Shown piece after piece: positions 41,593 to 51,329 of a stretch of DNA of 64,000 bases. Origin of the DNA: Bacilli bacterium (lineage in GTDB: Bacteria; Bacillota_I; Bacilli_A; RF39; UBA660); the NCBI GenBank assembly GCA_017404555.1, contig JAFRCD010000006.1, forward strand, positions 1-64,000, written 5' to 3'. Both the position numbers and the translations under genes were made by a program. The notes beneath the pieces were generated by a model. It saw only the letters and a program-made list of their open reading frames with translations. It was not told the DNA's origin and searched no databases. Positions within the stretch are counted from its first letter, which is position 1, and each line of letters begins with the position of its first letter.

Positions 41593-41939
41593 AATTAGTT
41601 TTATTTATGAGTTTAGGGGCAATACTATTAATATTGCTAGCTACTTATTTTCTTAGAAAAGGAAGAATACCAGAAAAATATGCTCTTTTATGGTATGTAT
41701 TTGCTTTAATAATTTTGTTGTTTAGTGTTTTTCCAAACGTGTTTTATTCTTTAGCCAAAGCCTTTGGCTTCGTAATACCTTCTAATATGTTAATGCTTGC
41801 TTTAATTGCTATTTTGTTTTTGTTAGTTATGGCATTAACTATTATGATGGCTGGTCAAAAGAAAAAAAGTATTCTTTTGATTCAGGAACTTTCTCTACAA
41901 AAACTAGAGTTAGATCGAATAAAAAGAGGAAATAAATAA
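41583..41939 (+). CDS. DUF2304 family membrane protein
   Basis: 118 residues, three TM segments (about 5-23, 36-58, 65-88) and a charged C-terminal helix rich in Lys, Leu and Glu. The conserved LRKGRIPEKYALLWYVF (about 25-41) marks DUF2304. Function unknown; family members sit beside DPM-type glycosyltransferases, as here. It overlaps both neighbours (10 bases upstream, 1 base downstream). Confidence 0.88.
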   Translation: MSLKLVLFMSLGAILLILLATYFLRKGRIPEKYALLWYVFALIILLFSVFPNVFYSLAKAFGFVIPSNMLMLALIAILFLLVMALTIMMAGQKKKSILLIQELSLQKLELDRIKRGNK

Positions 41940-43042
41940 TGAAGACTATAGCTATATTTTCAGCTTATTATTATCCTCATCTAGGAGGAATAGAACGGTA
42001 TATTGATAATCTAATGAAAGAATTTATCAAGATGGGTCACAAAGTAATACTGATTACTTCCAATTATGATAATTTGAAAGAAACTGAAAATAAAAAAGGT
42101 ATTGAGATAATTAGATTACCAGTGTTTAATGCTTTTAAACATAGATATCCTATTATTAAGCATAATAAGGAAGAAAGAGAACTATTAAGCAATCTTGATA
42201 ATTATAAAATTGATTCAATAATTGTCAATACGCGTTTTCATCTTACTTCACATATCGGTGCTAATTATGGTAAAAAGAAGGGAATTCCAGTTTATTTAAT
42301 TGAACATGGGTCTAATTATGTGACTCTTGATAATAAGTTTATCGATTTTTTTGCTAATCGTTATGAGGATTTTTTGACTATGAAAATCAAGAACAAAATA
42401 GCTGGTTTTTATGGTGTTTCTAAAGCCTGTAATGAGTGGCTTAAAAGATTAAAAATTAGTGCTTCAGGGGTATGGTATAACTCAATTGATGTCAATCAAA
42501 AATTACCAGCTAAAGAAAAGCATAAAACAATTAATTTTTTATATGCTGGTCGATTAATAAAGCAAAAAGGTGTTGAGAACATATTAAATGCTTTTTCTAA
42601 TTTGGAAAAGGAACATTCTAATATAAGATTATTTATCGCTGGTGAAGGACCAGAATTTGATTACTACAAGAGCTCTTTTACGAGCAAAAACATTAAGTTT
42701 TTAGGTAAACTTAACTATGATGAATTAGTTAAGTATTATGCCAAGACAGATATTTTCTTATATCCACCTTTATGGCCTGAAGGATTGCCAACTTCAATTT
42801 TAGAAGCTGGTTTGATGAAATGTGCAATTATTGGTACAAACCAAGGTGGTATAACAGAGGTTATTAATGATAGTAATGGTATAATCGTTAAAGAAAACAT
42901 AAAGTCATTAGAGAAAGCTATGGCGAGACTAATTGAAGATAGTAAGCTTAGAAACAAATTACAAGAAGCTATATATAAAACAGTTATAAACGAGTTTTCT
43001 TGGGAAGTAACTGCTAAAAGAATAATAACTGATATGAAATAG
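41939..43042 (+). CDS. Family 4 glycosyltransferase
   Basis: 367 residues, GT-B fold. The N-terminal YYYPHLGGIERYIDNL motif and the C-terminal domain with NFLYAGRLIKQKG and the EGLPTSILEAG catalytic E-x7-E block are those of GT4. It transfers an unknown sugar onto the growing glycan from the cytoplasmic side. Its ATG overlaps the DUF2304 stop by one base. Confidence 0.9.
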   Translation: MKTIAIFSAYYYPHLGGIERYIDNLMKEFIKMGHKVILITSNYDNLKETENKKGIEIIRLPVFNAFKHRYPIIKHNKEERELLSNLDNYKIDSIIVNTRFHLTSHIGANYGKKKGIPVYLIEHGSNYVTLDNKFIDFFANRYEDFLTMKIKNKIAGFYGVSKACNEWLKRLKISASGVWYNSIDVNQKLPAKEKHKTINFLYAGRLIKQKGVENILNAFSNLEKEHSNIRLFIAGEGPEFDYYKSSFTSKNIKFLGKLNYDELVKYYAKTDIFLYPPLWPEGLPTSILEAGLMKCAIIGTNQGGITEVINDSNGIIVKENIKSLEKAMARLIEDSKLRNKLQEAIYKTVINEFSWEVTAKRIITDMK

Positions 43043-43050
43043 GTGATACC

Positions 43051-43974
43051 ATGAAAAAAGTCAGTATAGTGTTATCTATATATGAACCAAATTTAAAATA
43101 TTTAAAAAAGCAATTACAGTCTCTTGAAAGGCAGACATATAAAAATATAGAGGTTGTAATTCGTGATGATTGTCCAAAAAATAAAACTGCTAGAGAAATC
43201 TTTGATAAATACTTACCAAAGACTAAACATAGGATTTTGCCTTCTGGTAAGAAAAGGTTGGGGTATACAAAAAGTTTTGAGGAATTAGTTAAGAAGATTG
43301 ATCATGATGGTTATATTGCTTTTTGTGATCAAGATGATATTTGGGATAAAAAGAAAATTGAATACATGGTCAACGCTTTAGAAAATAGTAATATGGATCT
43401 AGCAATTTGCGATCGACAATTGATAGATGGTGATGACAAAGTTTTTTGTGAAAGCGAAAGTGCTACTTTTAAGGGAATTAGAAGAACATGGACAAAGGGA
43501 AAAGATATTTATGAAATGTGTCCTTTTTTGACAATTGCTCCAGGGATGAGTATAATCTGTAAAGCAAGTTTTGCTAAAAAGTGTTTGCCATATTATCCGT
43601 TTGCTTTTGATAAATACTTGACTTGCTGTGCGGCTTTTGAAAGCAAAATATTAAAGGTTGATATTCCTTTGGTGCAATATCGAAGACACGGTAAAAATGT
43701 CAGTGGAGTATTGAATGGAATTTCAACAAAGAATGATTATTATGAGCAAAGAGTTCTTTCACATCATATTTTAGTAAACAAACTAGCATCTATTTATAAA
43801 AATGTTGATACTAGTAAAATGGTTGCGTTTTCAAATGCTAGAGTTAATAAAAATATATTTAAAATTTTTCAATATAGGAGAATTAGTCCTGCACAAGCAA
43901 AATTTGAGATTATTTTAGCGCTGACCCCAAATTTTGTGTTTGAACAGGCTTTAAAAATAAAAAGGAGGGGTTAA
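43051..43974 (+). CDS. Family 2 glycosyltransferase (rhamnan/alpha-1,3-type)
   Basis: 307 residues. VSIVLSIYEPNLKYLKKQL at the N-terminus, VIRDDCPKN, FCDQDDIW (DxD region, about 92-99) and CDRQLIDGD are typical of GT2 enzymes in rhamnose-polymer clusters. AGGTGAT lies 5 bases upstream of the ATG. It ends 2 bases before the flippase gene. Confidence 0.88.
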   Translation: MKKVSIVLSIYEPNLKYLKKQLQSLERQTYKNIEVVIRDDCPKNKTAREIFDKYLPKTKHRILPSGKKRLGYTKSFEELVKKIDHDGYIAFCDQDDIWDKKKIEYMVNALENSNMDLAICDRQLIDGDDKVFCESESATFKGIRRTWTKGKDIYEMCPFLTIAPGMSIICKASFAKKCLPYYPFAFDKYLTCCAAFESKILKVDIPLVQYRRHGKNVSGVLNGISTKNDYYEQRVLSHHILVNKLASIYKNVDTSKMVAFSNARVNKNIFKIFQYRRISPAQAKFEIILALTPNFVFEQALKIKRRG

Positions 43975-43976
43975 TT

Positions 43977-45488
43977 ATGCGAGTGAAAAAATCATTCTTG
44001 AATGCTTTTTTTGGAGCATTAATCTTAGTAATTAGATCAGTACTTTTATTTGCGGTTAGAATAGTTTTTGTTAAGACATTAGGTAAAACACTTCTAGGGG
44101 TAGATAGTTTATTTACTAATATACTTGTCGTTTTATCAATCGCTGATGCCGGTATTAGTACTGCTATTAGCTTTAACCTTTATAAGCCATTGTCAGAAAA
44201 GAATTATAAAAAAATAAGTTCTTTGATGACTTTCTATAAAAAAGCTTATAAGAGACTAGGAATTATTGTCTTAGGTGCTGGCGTATTATTTATGCCTTTT
44301 TTAAGTATTATTGTTAAAGAAAATATTACTAATTTATACTTGTTCTACTTGATTTATTTATTCTCAACAGTTGTTACATATTTTATTTCATATAAAGATT
44401 CTTTGCTTACTGCTGACCAAAACTTTTATAAGTCAAGTATGATAGTAGGAACAACGTATATTTTAATGTATGTTTTAAGGATAGTGTTTTTATTGATCTG
44501 GCCAAACTTCTTAGTATTTGCTCTTATCCAACCAATTATGATAATTATACAAAGGGTTTTGGTTAATAGATATATTACTAAGTGTTATCCAATGGTAGAC
44601 TTTGATTATAAGGAAGAGATACCAAAGAAAGAACAGAAACAAATATTTAAAAATGTTAAATCAATGTTTTTAAATAAAATTGGCTATTTCTTGGTTAATG
44701 GAAGTGACAATATTATAATTTCGGCAATTCCCTCTTTGGGTTTAGGAACAGTTGCTATATATACTAATTATTATTCGGTGGTGGGGGCTATTGATACAAT
44801 AATTGCTAAGGCTATATCAGGGGTTACATCAAGTTATGGTGACTTGGCAGTTGTTGAGTCTAAAGATGTTCAAGAAAATGTATTTAATGTTTTGTCTTTT
44901 GTTAACTTTATTATTTATGGTTTATTTGGTGTGGGATTCTTTTTCTTATTAACGCCATTAATAAAGATATGTTTTGGTAGTTCGTTTGATATAAGTACAG
45001 TAACATTATTGGTTTTATGCCTTAATTTCTACTTGGTAGGAATGATTAGACCACTAGATATTATTAAAGAGGCTACAGGAAACTATTATCAAGACCGATA
45101 TGTAAATATTTTTCAAGCGATTATTAATATTGTTTTGTCAATTGTATTAGGAAAGCTTTATGGTTTGTTTGGAGTGGTTCTAGCTACTTTGATAAGTTTT
45201 GTTTGTTTACCTCTTTGGAATAGACCATATGTGGCTTATAAATATATCTTTAATAAGAAACCATATAATTATTTGAAAAAGCAGGCTATTTATTTTGTTT
45301 CCCTACTAATTATTTGTGTAGTTTGTCATTTTACTTTAAATATAGTAACTATTGATAATGCTGTTTTTGATTTCGTTGTAAAAGCGTTGTTCATTACGAT
45401 TATATATTTATTATTAGTTTCTGCTTTGTATTGTCGTACTAAAGAATATAAAGAAGTTGTATACCTGATAAAAAAGAATAGATTATAA
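43977..45488 (+). CDS. Polysaccharide flippase (Wzx-like)
   Basis: 503 residues with 12-14 hydrophobic segments of the MOP superfamily; it should flip lipid-linked repeat units across the membrane. The N-terminal region has RIVFVKTLGKTLLGVDSLF-like text, here KTLGKTLLGVDSLFTN, a family feature, and the central GSDNIIISAIPSLG block is common to these flippases. AGGAGGGG lies 6 bases before the ATG. The last gene of a long unit; a terminator follows. Confidence 0.9.
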   Translation: MRVKKSFLNAFFGALILVIRSVLLFAVRIVFVKTLGKTLLGVDSLFTNILVVLSIADAGISTAISFNLYKPLSEKNYKKISSLMTFYKKAYKRLGIIVLGAGVLFMPFLSIIVKENITNLYLFYLIYLFSTVVTYFISYKDSLLTADQNFYKSSMIVGTTYILMYVLRIVFLLIWPNFLVFALIQPIMIIIQRVLVNRYITKCYPMVDFDYKEEIPKKEQKQIFKNVKSMFLNKIGYFLVNGSDNIIISAIPSLGLGTVAIYTNYYSVVGAIDTIIAKAISGVTSSYGDLAVVESKDVQENVFNVLSFVNFIIYGLFGVGFFFLLTPLIKICFGSSFDISTVTLLVLCLNFYLVGMIRPLDIIKEATGNYYQDRYVNIFQAIINIVLSIVLGKLYGLFGVVLATLISFVCLPLWNRPYVAYKYIFNKKPYNYLKKQAIYFVSLLIICVVCHFTLNIVTIDNAVFDFVVKALFITIIYLLLVSALYCRTKEYKEVVYLIKKNRL

Positions 45489-45503
45489 AATCTATTTTTT
45501 TTG
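45477..45503 (+). terminator. Terminator after the flippase gene
   Basis: Stem AATAGATT / AATCTATT (8 bp), loop ATAA, then a T run. Confidence 0.75.
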
Positions 45504-45591
45504 AAAAACAATTGATTTTTGTGTAAAGCAATCCAAATACTCTTTTTAATAAGTGATTATTTTGTTATACTATAAGAAAGAGGTGGTTTTC

Positions 45592-46728
45592 ATGAAAAAA
45601 ATAGCAATTCTTTCTTTACATCTAGGTTATGGAGGTATTGAAAAATCTATTGTAGCGCTTGCTAATATGTTATCTGATAAGTATAAAGTGGAAATCATTT
45701 CCTCTTATCGACTATATGATGAACCAGCTTTTGATATTGATAAAAAAGTAAAAGTGAAATATTTAATAAAAGATTTGATTCCTAATAGAGAAGACTTCAA
45801 AAGAGCAGTTGAAGACAAGAGAATAAAAAGTATTTTTAAAGAGGGCTTTAAAAGTGCCAAAATATTGAGACTTCGTAAAAAGACAATGGTTAATTACATT
45901 AAAAATACTGATGCCGATATTGTTATTTCTACTAGGGATATCTTTGATGAATGGTTAGGTATTTATGGACCAAAGGATGTTTTGAAAATTGGTTGGGAAC
46001 ACAACCATTATCATGATGATTTAAAATATGCCGATAGAATCACTAGAGCTAGTAGTAAACTAGATTATTTAGTTGTTGTTTCTAAATCATTACAAAAATA
46101 CTATGGTAAGAGACTTAGAAAAAGTAAGTGTCATTGTGTCTATATTCCTAATGTTCTTGATTCGGTTCCTAAAAGGGTATCTAAACTAGAATCAAAAAGA
46201 ATTATATCAGTGGGAAGACTTTCTGAAGAAAAAGGATATGATGATTTAATAAAAATATTCTCCGTTGTTTCTAAAAAGCATAAAGACTGGGTACTAGATA
46301 TAGTTGGTGATGGAAATGAAAGAAAAAAACTGGAAAGACTTATTAAGAATTTAAAACTAGAGAGCAAAATAACTCTTCATGGTTTTAGAGGTAAGGAATA
46401 TATTGACGAGTTAATGGATAGGTCATCAATATATGTAATGACATCACATACTGAATCTTTTGGAATAGTTTTAATTGAGGCAATGAGTCATGGACTTCCT
46501 TGTATTGCCTTTTCATCAGCTGAAGGTGCTAGAGAACTTATTGCGAGTGGTAAGAATGGTTATTTAATTAAGAATAGAAGTTATAATGCTATAATTAAAA
46601 AAATTAATGACTTGATAAAAAATGAAGAAGCTCGTAAAAAAATAGGTAAAGAGGCTTATAAAAGTATTAAAAAATATACCAGTGATGTTGTCGAAGATCA
46701 ATGGTTGAAAGTATTAGAAAAGAAGTGA
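45592..46728 (+). CDS. Family 4 glycosyltransferase
   Basis: 378 residues, GT-B fold. HLGYGGIEKSIVALA at the N-terminus, SVGRLSEEKGYDDLI (about 207-221) and HTESFGIVLIEAMSHGLP with the catalytic glutamates. The ATG at 45592 follows AGAGGTGG; an in-frame ATG at 45553 lies upstream of that site, and a TATACT -10 box at 45565-45570 lies in between, which excludes the longer form. It starts a new unit with the Alg14/Alg13-type pair. Confidence 0.9.
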   Translation: MKKIAILSLHLGYGGIEKSIVALANMLSDKYKVEIISSYRLYDEPAFDIDKKVKVKYLIKDLIPNREDFKRAVEDKRIKSIFKEGFKSAKILRLRKKTMVNYIKNTDADIVISTRDIFDEWLGIYGPKDVLKIGWEHNHYHDDLKYADRITRASSKLDYLVVVSKSLQKYYGKRLRKSKCHCVYIPNVLDSVPKRVSKLESKRIISVGRLSEEKGYDDLIKIFSVVSKKHKDWVLDIVGDGNERKKLERLIKNLKLESKITLHGFRGKEYIDELMDRSSIYVMTSHTESFGIVLIEAMSHGLPCIAFSSAEGARELIASGKNGYLIKNRSYNAIIKKINDLIKNEEARKKIGKEAYKSIKKYTSDVVEDQWLKVLEKK

Positions 46729-46732
46729 TCCT

Positions 46733-47209
46733 ATGAAAAGAATAATGTTTATATCTTCAGCTGGAGGACATTTATCAGAGATGCTACAACTAAAGAAAGT
46801 TATTGATAGTAATGACTCTTATATTGTAACTGAAAACACTAAGAATAACTTATCTTTAAAAAAGAAATATAATAACAAAGTATCATTTTTACTTCATGGA
46901 TCTAAAGATCATATATTTACATATATTTTTAAGTTTATTTATAATACTTTTAAGAGTTTGTTCTTATATTTTAAAGTTCACCCTGATTATATTATTACTA
47001 CAGGAGCTCATACAGCAGGAATGATGTGCATTTTTGGTAAACTTTTTGGTAGTAAAGTTATTTATATTGAAACTTTTGCTAATATAAATACTAAAACTGC
47101 CACTGGTAAGTGGGTATATAAACTGCATGCTTATGATTATTTTATTGTGCAATGGGAGAGTATGTTAGAACTTTATCCTAAGGCAATATATGGGGGGTGG
47201 ATCTATTGA
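46733..47209 (+). CDS. Alg14/PssD-like glycosyltransferase subunit
   Basis: 158 residues, the membrane-recruiting half of a two-part GT28-type transferase. The N-terminal ISSAGGHLSEML (6-17) and TTGAHTAGM block, plus the YIETFANI segment, match Alg14/PssD/Cps14F. It overlaps the catalytic partner gene by 4 bases (TTGA), which fits one complex made in equal amounts. Confidence 0.9.
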   Translation: MKRIMFISSAGGHLSEMLQLKKVIDSNDSYIVTENTKNNLSLKKKYNNKVSFLLHGSKDHIFTYIFKFIYNTFKSLFLYFKVHPDYIITTGAHTAGMMCIFGKLFGSKVIYIETFANINTKTATGKWVYKLHAYDYFIVQWESMLELYPKAIYGGWIY

Positions 47210-47718
47210 TCTTTGTAACATTAGGGACCCAAGATAAGAGTTTCAAAAGATTATTAAGGCTAATTGATGAATTAAAACAAAAAAAGAAAATTAGAGATAG
47301 AATAGTGGTTCAGGCAGGATATACCAAGTATGAATCTGATAATATGGAAATACATGATTTTGTTTCCCAAGAAAAAATGAAAGAATATATTAAAGAAGCA
47401 GCAATTGTAATTACACATGGTGGAGTAGGATCTATTTTAGGTGCTTTAAAGCAGAATAAAAAAGTAATTGCAGCAGCACGGCTTAAACAATATAATGAAC
47501 ATACTAATGACCATCAATTACAAATAATAAGAGAGTTTAGAAACAGAGGTTATATTCTAGCCTTAGATAATTTTAGTGATATTGATGAAGTTTTAAAAAA
47601 AGCTAAAACCTTTAAACCAGAACCTTATAAATCGAATAATATAAAGTTTAATAATATGATTGAAAAAATTATTGCTGAAGATGATCATACACATTGGTTA
47701 AGACGAAAGAAAAAATAG
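47206..47718 (+). CDS. Alg13/PssE-like glycosyltransferase subunit
   Basis: 170 residues, the UDP-sugar-binding half of the pair. IFVTLGTQDKSFKRLL at the start and ITHGGVGSILGAL (about 69-81) are the Alg13/PssE motifs. TTG at 47206 is preferred because GGGGGGTGG lies 5 bases upstream; an in-frame GTG at 47197 lies inside that ribosome site. The TTG start forms the TTGA overlap with the previous stop. Confidence 0.9.
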   Translation: MIFVTLGTQDKSFKRLLRLIDELKQKKKIRDRIVVQAGYTKYESDNMEIHDFVSQEKMKEYIKEAAIVITHGGVGSILGALKQNKKVIAAARLKQYNEHTNDHQLQIIREFRNRGYILALDNFSDIDEVLKKAKTFKPEPYKSNNIKFNNMIEKIIAEDDHTHWLRRKKK

Positions 47719-47727
47719 GAGATACGT

Positions 47728-48765
47728 ATGCTAGGAACATATACTATAATTATATTAATAATGGTAATGACATTTCTTTTAATTAAGTTGAAAACAAAGA
47801 AATTATTGGTGTTCCTAATTATTTTATGTATTTCTTTTTTGTTGGTTTTAAATAATAAAAAATTCAAAACTTTTTTAATAACATCTTCTATGTCAACTAA
47901 GCATCATCAATATATTGCTAAATTTTTTTATTCTAATGATGAAATAAATAGAGTACTCAATAAGAATAAAGTAGTGGATCAAGGAGAAATAACTGATCTT
48001 TCTTTGATTAGTTTAAATAAAAACAGCAAGCCTCTTAATAAATATGAAAATGAATTGTTGAAATATAGGACCAAAGAATTTAAGCTTTTTCATTTAAAAG
48101 GACATGGCTATAGAGGTTATTTAGTGGCAATCTACAAACCAGAGAAGGTAAGTATCGCTTATTCTTCTAAAATTGGTAAAGAGGGGGAATATATTACTAA
48201 AATAGCTAAAGACAATAAGGCTAAAGTGGTTATTAATGCTTCTGGCTATTACGATCCTAATTGGAGGGGTAATGGTGCTATTCCCCATGGTATATTAATT
48301 AAAGATGAGAAAATAATAAGTGAATATAAAGATAGTGGAATGAGTGGAGGAATTATTGGTTTGACTTCAAACCATAAACTATTTTTGGGAAATATTAAGA
48401 AAAACGAAATAGCTAAGTATAATATTAAAGAAGCCATATCGTTTGGACCATATCTAATTATTAATGGTAAAAAGAACAAAGTAATAGGTGATGGTGGTCT
48501 TGGTATTGCTCCTAGAACAGCTATTGGCCAGCGAAATGATGGAATATTTTTGTTTTTGGTGATAGATGGAAGATTAATTACTTCGATTGGTGCAGACTTA
48601 AATGAAGTTCAAAAAATATTATATAATTATGGAGCCTATAATGCAGTCAATTTAGATGGTGGCTCTTCATCAGAATTATTAATCAATAAAAAAATAATCA
48701 ACAAACCAGTTGGTGGTGGTAAAAATGGACTTCGCAAAATGCCAGTATATTTTATGATGAAATAG
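47728..48765 (+). CDS. NAGPA-type phosphodiester glycosidase family protein
   Basis: 345 residues. An N-terminal TM region (about 2-40) is followed by an extracytoplasmic NAGPA domain (about 120-345): NASGYYDPNWRGNGAIPHG, the GPYLIINGK segment, APRTAIGQ and NLDGGSSSEL are characteristic. Related proteins cleave N-acetylglucosamine phosphodiesters and are found with exopolysaccharide genes. A homologue lies at 50184-51257. GGAGATACGT precedes the ATG. Confidence 0.87.
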   Translation: MLGTYTIIILIMVMTFLLIKLKTKKLLVFLIILCISFLLVLNNKKFKTFLITSSMSTKHHQYIAKFFYSNDEINRVLNKNKVVDQGEITDLSLISLNKNSKPLNKYENELLKYRTKEFKLFHLKGHGYRGYLVAIYKPEKVSIAYSSKIGKEGEYITKIAKDNKAKVVINASGYYDPNWRGNGAIPHGILIKDEKIISEYKDSGMSGGIIGLTSNHKLFLGNIKKNEIAKYNIKEAISFGPYLIINGKKNKVIGDGGLGIAPRTAIGQRNDGIFLFLVIDGRLITSIGADLNEVQKILYNYGAYNAVNLDGGSSSELLINKKIINKPVGGGKNGLRKMPVYFMMK

Positions 48766-48766
48766 G

Positions 48767-48799
48767 TATAGATTGGTTGATTCAATCTATATTTTTTGT
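48767..48799 (+). terminator. Terminator with nested promoter
   Basis: Stem TATAGATTG / CAATCTATA (9 bp), loop GTTGATT, then a T run. The loop contains the next -35 box. Confidence 0.85.
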
Positions 48800-48805
48800 T
48801 ATACT
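48777..48805 (+). promoter_or_regulatory. Promoter of the 48835 gene, nested in the terminator
   Basis: TTGATT (48777-48782) in the hairpin loop and TATACT (48800-48805), 17-base spacer, 29 bases before the ATG. Confidence 0.65.
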
Positions 48806-48834
48806 TATATTTGTAAAATAAGAAGGTAGTAAGT

Positions 48835-50187
48835 ATGGCAAAGAAGAAAAAAAGAAAGAAAAAACAAGTTGGTAAAAAGGAATACTTATTCAATGTTTTA
48901 AGTATTTTAATAGTCATTATTTTTGCCCTTGTTATCGGATATAGGTCAATATATTATTATAGTAAACAGACTAATAAAAAGGAAAAAGAAGCCTTTACTT
49001 TGAAAAGTGCGGTAGTGGAGACCAATCGTCTTACTAAAGGTGATAATGGTCTTCATAAGGACAAAGAAGGTTATTATTTTACAGGAATAGTCGATAATAA
49101 TTATGTTAGTTTCTTTAATCGGCTTTTTAGGGTTGTCCGTATTTATGATGATAATTCAGTTAAATTAGTAAGTAATAGTAATGAAGCTGTTTTTGACTTT
49201 GGAGATAGTTCTAATTATGACAAATCTAATGTATATAAATGGTTAAATAAAACTACTGAAGAGCATTCAGGAATTTACTATAATACTTTTAGTGGAGTAG
49301 AACAACTTCTAAAAAAGACTAATTATTGTATTCCTAAATTTAAAGATGAAGATATTAAATGTACTGATAGTAAAAGTGATTACTTTTTACCACTTTCTTT
49401 AGAAGATTATATTTTAGCTGGTGGTAAAAAAGGATTTATGAATACAGAGGAAAACTCTTATTTATTAGGTATTAATGATAAGAATGATAATTTATATGTT
49501 GATGAAGAGGGTAATGTTGAAGATATCAGTTATTATAATCCTAGTGGTATTAAAGTGGAATTTACTCTTAATACTGATATAAAGGTTATTAATGGTACTG
49601 GTACTTTGAATGATCCTTATGTTATAGATCAGAAAAAGAATGATAATTATGTCAATAAGTATTTAAAACTAGATAGTGATTTATATAAGATTTATGAAAA
49701 TGGTGATGTTTTAAGATTAATAAAAGCAGATTATATTAAAGTAAATAATGAATATTATGAGGGACCTTTTTCTAATCTCTATGGTACTTTTAATCCTTTT
49801 TATAGAAGAAATATAGCTTACTTTTTAAATACTACCTATTATAATAGTTTGTCTTATAAGGATTTATTGGAAGAATGTGAGTTTTATATTGGAGAAGTAT
49901 CGGATACAACTTCAGTAGATTATAAGAATATTTATGGTGAAACAATAACTAATAAAGTTGGTCTTCCTAATATGTATGATTATAACAGCACTAAAAAATT
50001 AAATGATTATTTCTTAATTAATACTATTTCTAAAACATCTAAAGTAGTGCATGTTTTCGATTTTCGTGGTATAATTAATAATAGTAGTGTAGATGATAAT
50101 AAAAAGATAGTGCCAACAGTATGTGTACGCAAGAGTATGATTAAAAAAGGAACAGGTACTATTAGTAATCCTTACAAAATGAGGTGA
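48835..50187 (+). CDS. Membrane-anchored extracytoplasmic protein, unknown
   Basis: 450 residues. A very basic N-terminus (KKKKRKKKQVGKK) is followed by one TM helix (about 18-38), and the rest is outside. Two similar parts can be seen: a first with NNYVSFFNRLFRVVRIYDDNSVKLV and a second with a related YKIYENGDVLRLIK strand set; both end with a GTGTLNDPYVI or GTISNPYK motif, which suggests repeated DUF6273-like domains. Function unknown. The stop overlaps the next gene by GTGA. The position between two NAGPA genes suggests a role in surface-glycan handling. Confidence 0.75.
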   Translation: MAKKKKRKKKQVGKKEYLFNVLSILIVIIFALVIGYRSIYYYSKQTNKKEKEAFTLKSAVVETNRLTKGDNGLHKDKEGYYFTGIVDNNYVSFFNRLFRVVRIYDDNSVKLVSNSNEAVFDFGDSSNYDKSNVYKWLNKTTEEHSGIYYNTFSGVEQLLKKTNYCIPKFKDEDIKCTDSKSDYFLPLSLEDYILAGGKKGFMNTEENSYLLGINDKNDNLYVDEEGNVEDISYYNPSGIKVEFTLNTDIKVINGTGTLNDPYVIDQKKNDNYVNKYLKLDSDLYKIYENGDVLRLIKADYIKVNNEYYEGPFSNLYGTFNPFYRRNIAYFLNTTYYNSLSYKDLLEECEFYIGEVSDTTSVDYKNIYGETITNKVGLPNMYDYNSTKKLNDYFLINTISKTSKVVHVFDFRGIINNSSVDDNKKIVPTVCVRKSMIKKGTGTISNPYKMR

Positions 50188-51257
50188 TTAAAATTAAACG
50201 GAAATTACGACTTAAAATTAGACCTTTCACAATAATAACATTTTTGTTTGATTTAGCTTTTATTGCTATTTTGGTTATTATATATACACCAATAATTAAT
50301 TTTAAGAATTTATGGGTTACAACAGCAATGACTACCATGAATCATCAGTATTTGGCTTATACTTTATATAGTGAGGAAGATGTTAATAAGATAATGGATT
50401 CTAACTATATTGAAGAAAGTAAAGAAGCTATGAATCTTGATGATATTATAATTGGTGATAATAAAGAAAAGAAACATTATAAAGATGAATATGAAAGGGC
50501 TATTTATACTAGAGATAAAGATAATGATGTTTATAAAATAATTAGAATAAATGAAAAGACTTATAAAGGATATTTGACGGTTGTTTATGATCCTAAAGAT
50601 GTTACTTTGGCTGTTCCTAAGAAGTTAGGCAAAGCAGGTACTTCTGTTAATAATTTAGTCTTAGAAAATGATGGACTAGTTGGTATTAATGGTGGTGGTT
50701 TTGAAGACTTAGATGGTTGGGGTAATGGCTCTAAACCATATGGAGCTATTATCAAAGACGGTAAACTATTATGGGATTATAAAGAATCAGGAGGCTTGAT
50801 TGGCTTTACTAAGACGCATAAGTTGTGGCTTACAAATATGGAACCAGATGAAGCTATTAAAAAGGGTATGAGTGAAGCAGTAGAGTTTGGACCTTACTTA
50901 ATTATTAATGGTAAAAAAGCCAATATCCACGGTGATGGTGGTTGGGGTATTGCTCCAAGAACAGTTATTGCCCAAAGAAAAGATGGTATAGTTCTATTCT
51001 TAATTATTGAAGGTCGTCTACCAGGATATTCTATTGGTGCAGATTTGAATGAAGTTATTGAACTTTTATCTAAATATGGAGCCTATAATGCTGCTAACTT
51101 AGATGGAGGAGCATCATCAACAATGTCAGTTAATGGTAAACTATATAATAAACCTTCAGCTGGTGGTGAATATGGTGGTAGAACGGTATCTAATGCTTGG
51201 ATAGTTACTAATAAGTCTCATAAAAAAGTACCTAAGAAAAAAGAAGTAAAAAGATAA
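50184..51257 (+). CDS. NAGPA-type phosphodiester glycosidase family protein, second copy
   Basis: 357 residues, paralogue of the 47728 protein: one TM helix (about 18-40), then NGGGFEDLDGWGNGSKPYG, GPYLIINGKKANIHG, APRTVIAQ and NLDGGASSTMSV. The start is uncertain. GTG 50184 overlaps the previous stop as GTGA but has no ribosome site before it. The good AGGTGAT site lies just downstream, at the right distance for ATT at 50193, which is a rare start codon. The N-terminus therefore differs by three residues between models. Confidence 0.85.
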   Translation: MIKIKRKLRLKIRPFTIITFLFDLAFIAILVIIYTPIINFKNLWVTTAMTTMNHQYLAYTLYSEEDVNKIMDSNYIEESKEAMNLDDIIIGDNKEKKHYKDEYERAIYTRDKDNDVYKIIRINEKTYKGYLTVVYDPKDVTLAVPKKLGKAGTSVNNLVLENDGLVGINGGGFEDLDGWGNGSKPYGAIIKDGKLLWDYKESGGLIGFTKTHKLWLTNMEPDEAIKKGMSEAVEFGPYLIINGKKANIHGDGGWGIAPRTVIAQRKDGIVLFLIIEGRLPGYSIGADLNEVIELLSKYGAYNAANLDGGASSTMSVNGKLYNKPSAGGEYGGRTVSNAWIVTNKSHKKVPKKKEVKR

Positions 51258-51276
51258 AAGAAATTTTATCTTTTTT
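51249..51276 (+). terminator. Terminator after the second NAGPA gene
   Basis: Stem AAAAGATAAAA / TTTTATCTTTT (11 bp) with a GAAA tetraloop, then TT and T-rich sequence. It includes the stop codon. Confidence 0.85.
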
Positions 51277-51281
51277 ATTTG

Positions 51282-51310
51282 TTGTTTAGAAAAATAATAA
51301 ATGGTATAAT
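51282..51310 (+). promoter_or_regulatory. Promoter for the VTT protein and rmuC
   Basis: TTGTTT (51282-51287) and TATAAT (51305-51310), 17-base spacer, just after the terminator. Confidence 0.7.
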
Positions 51311-51329
51311 TTAAGATGAGGATGGTAAT

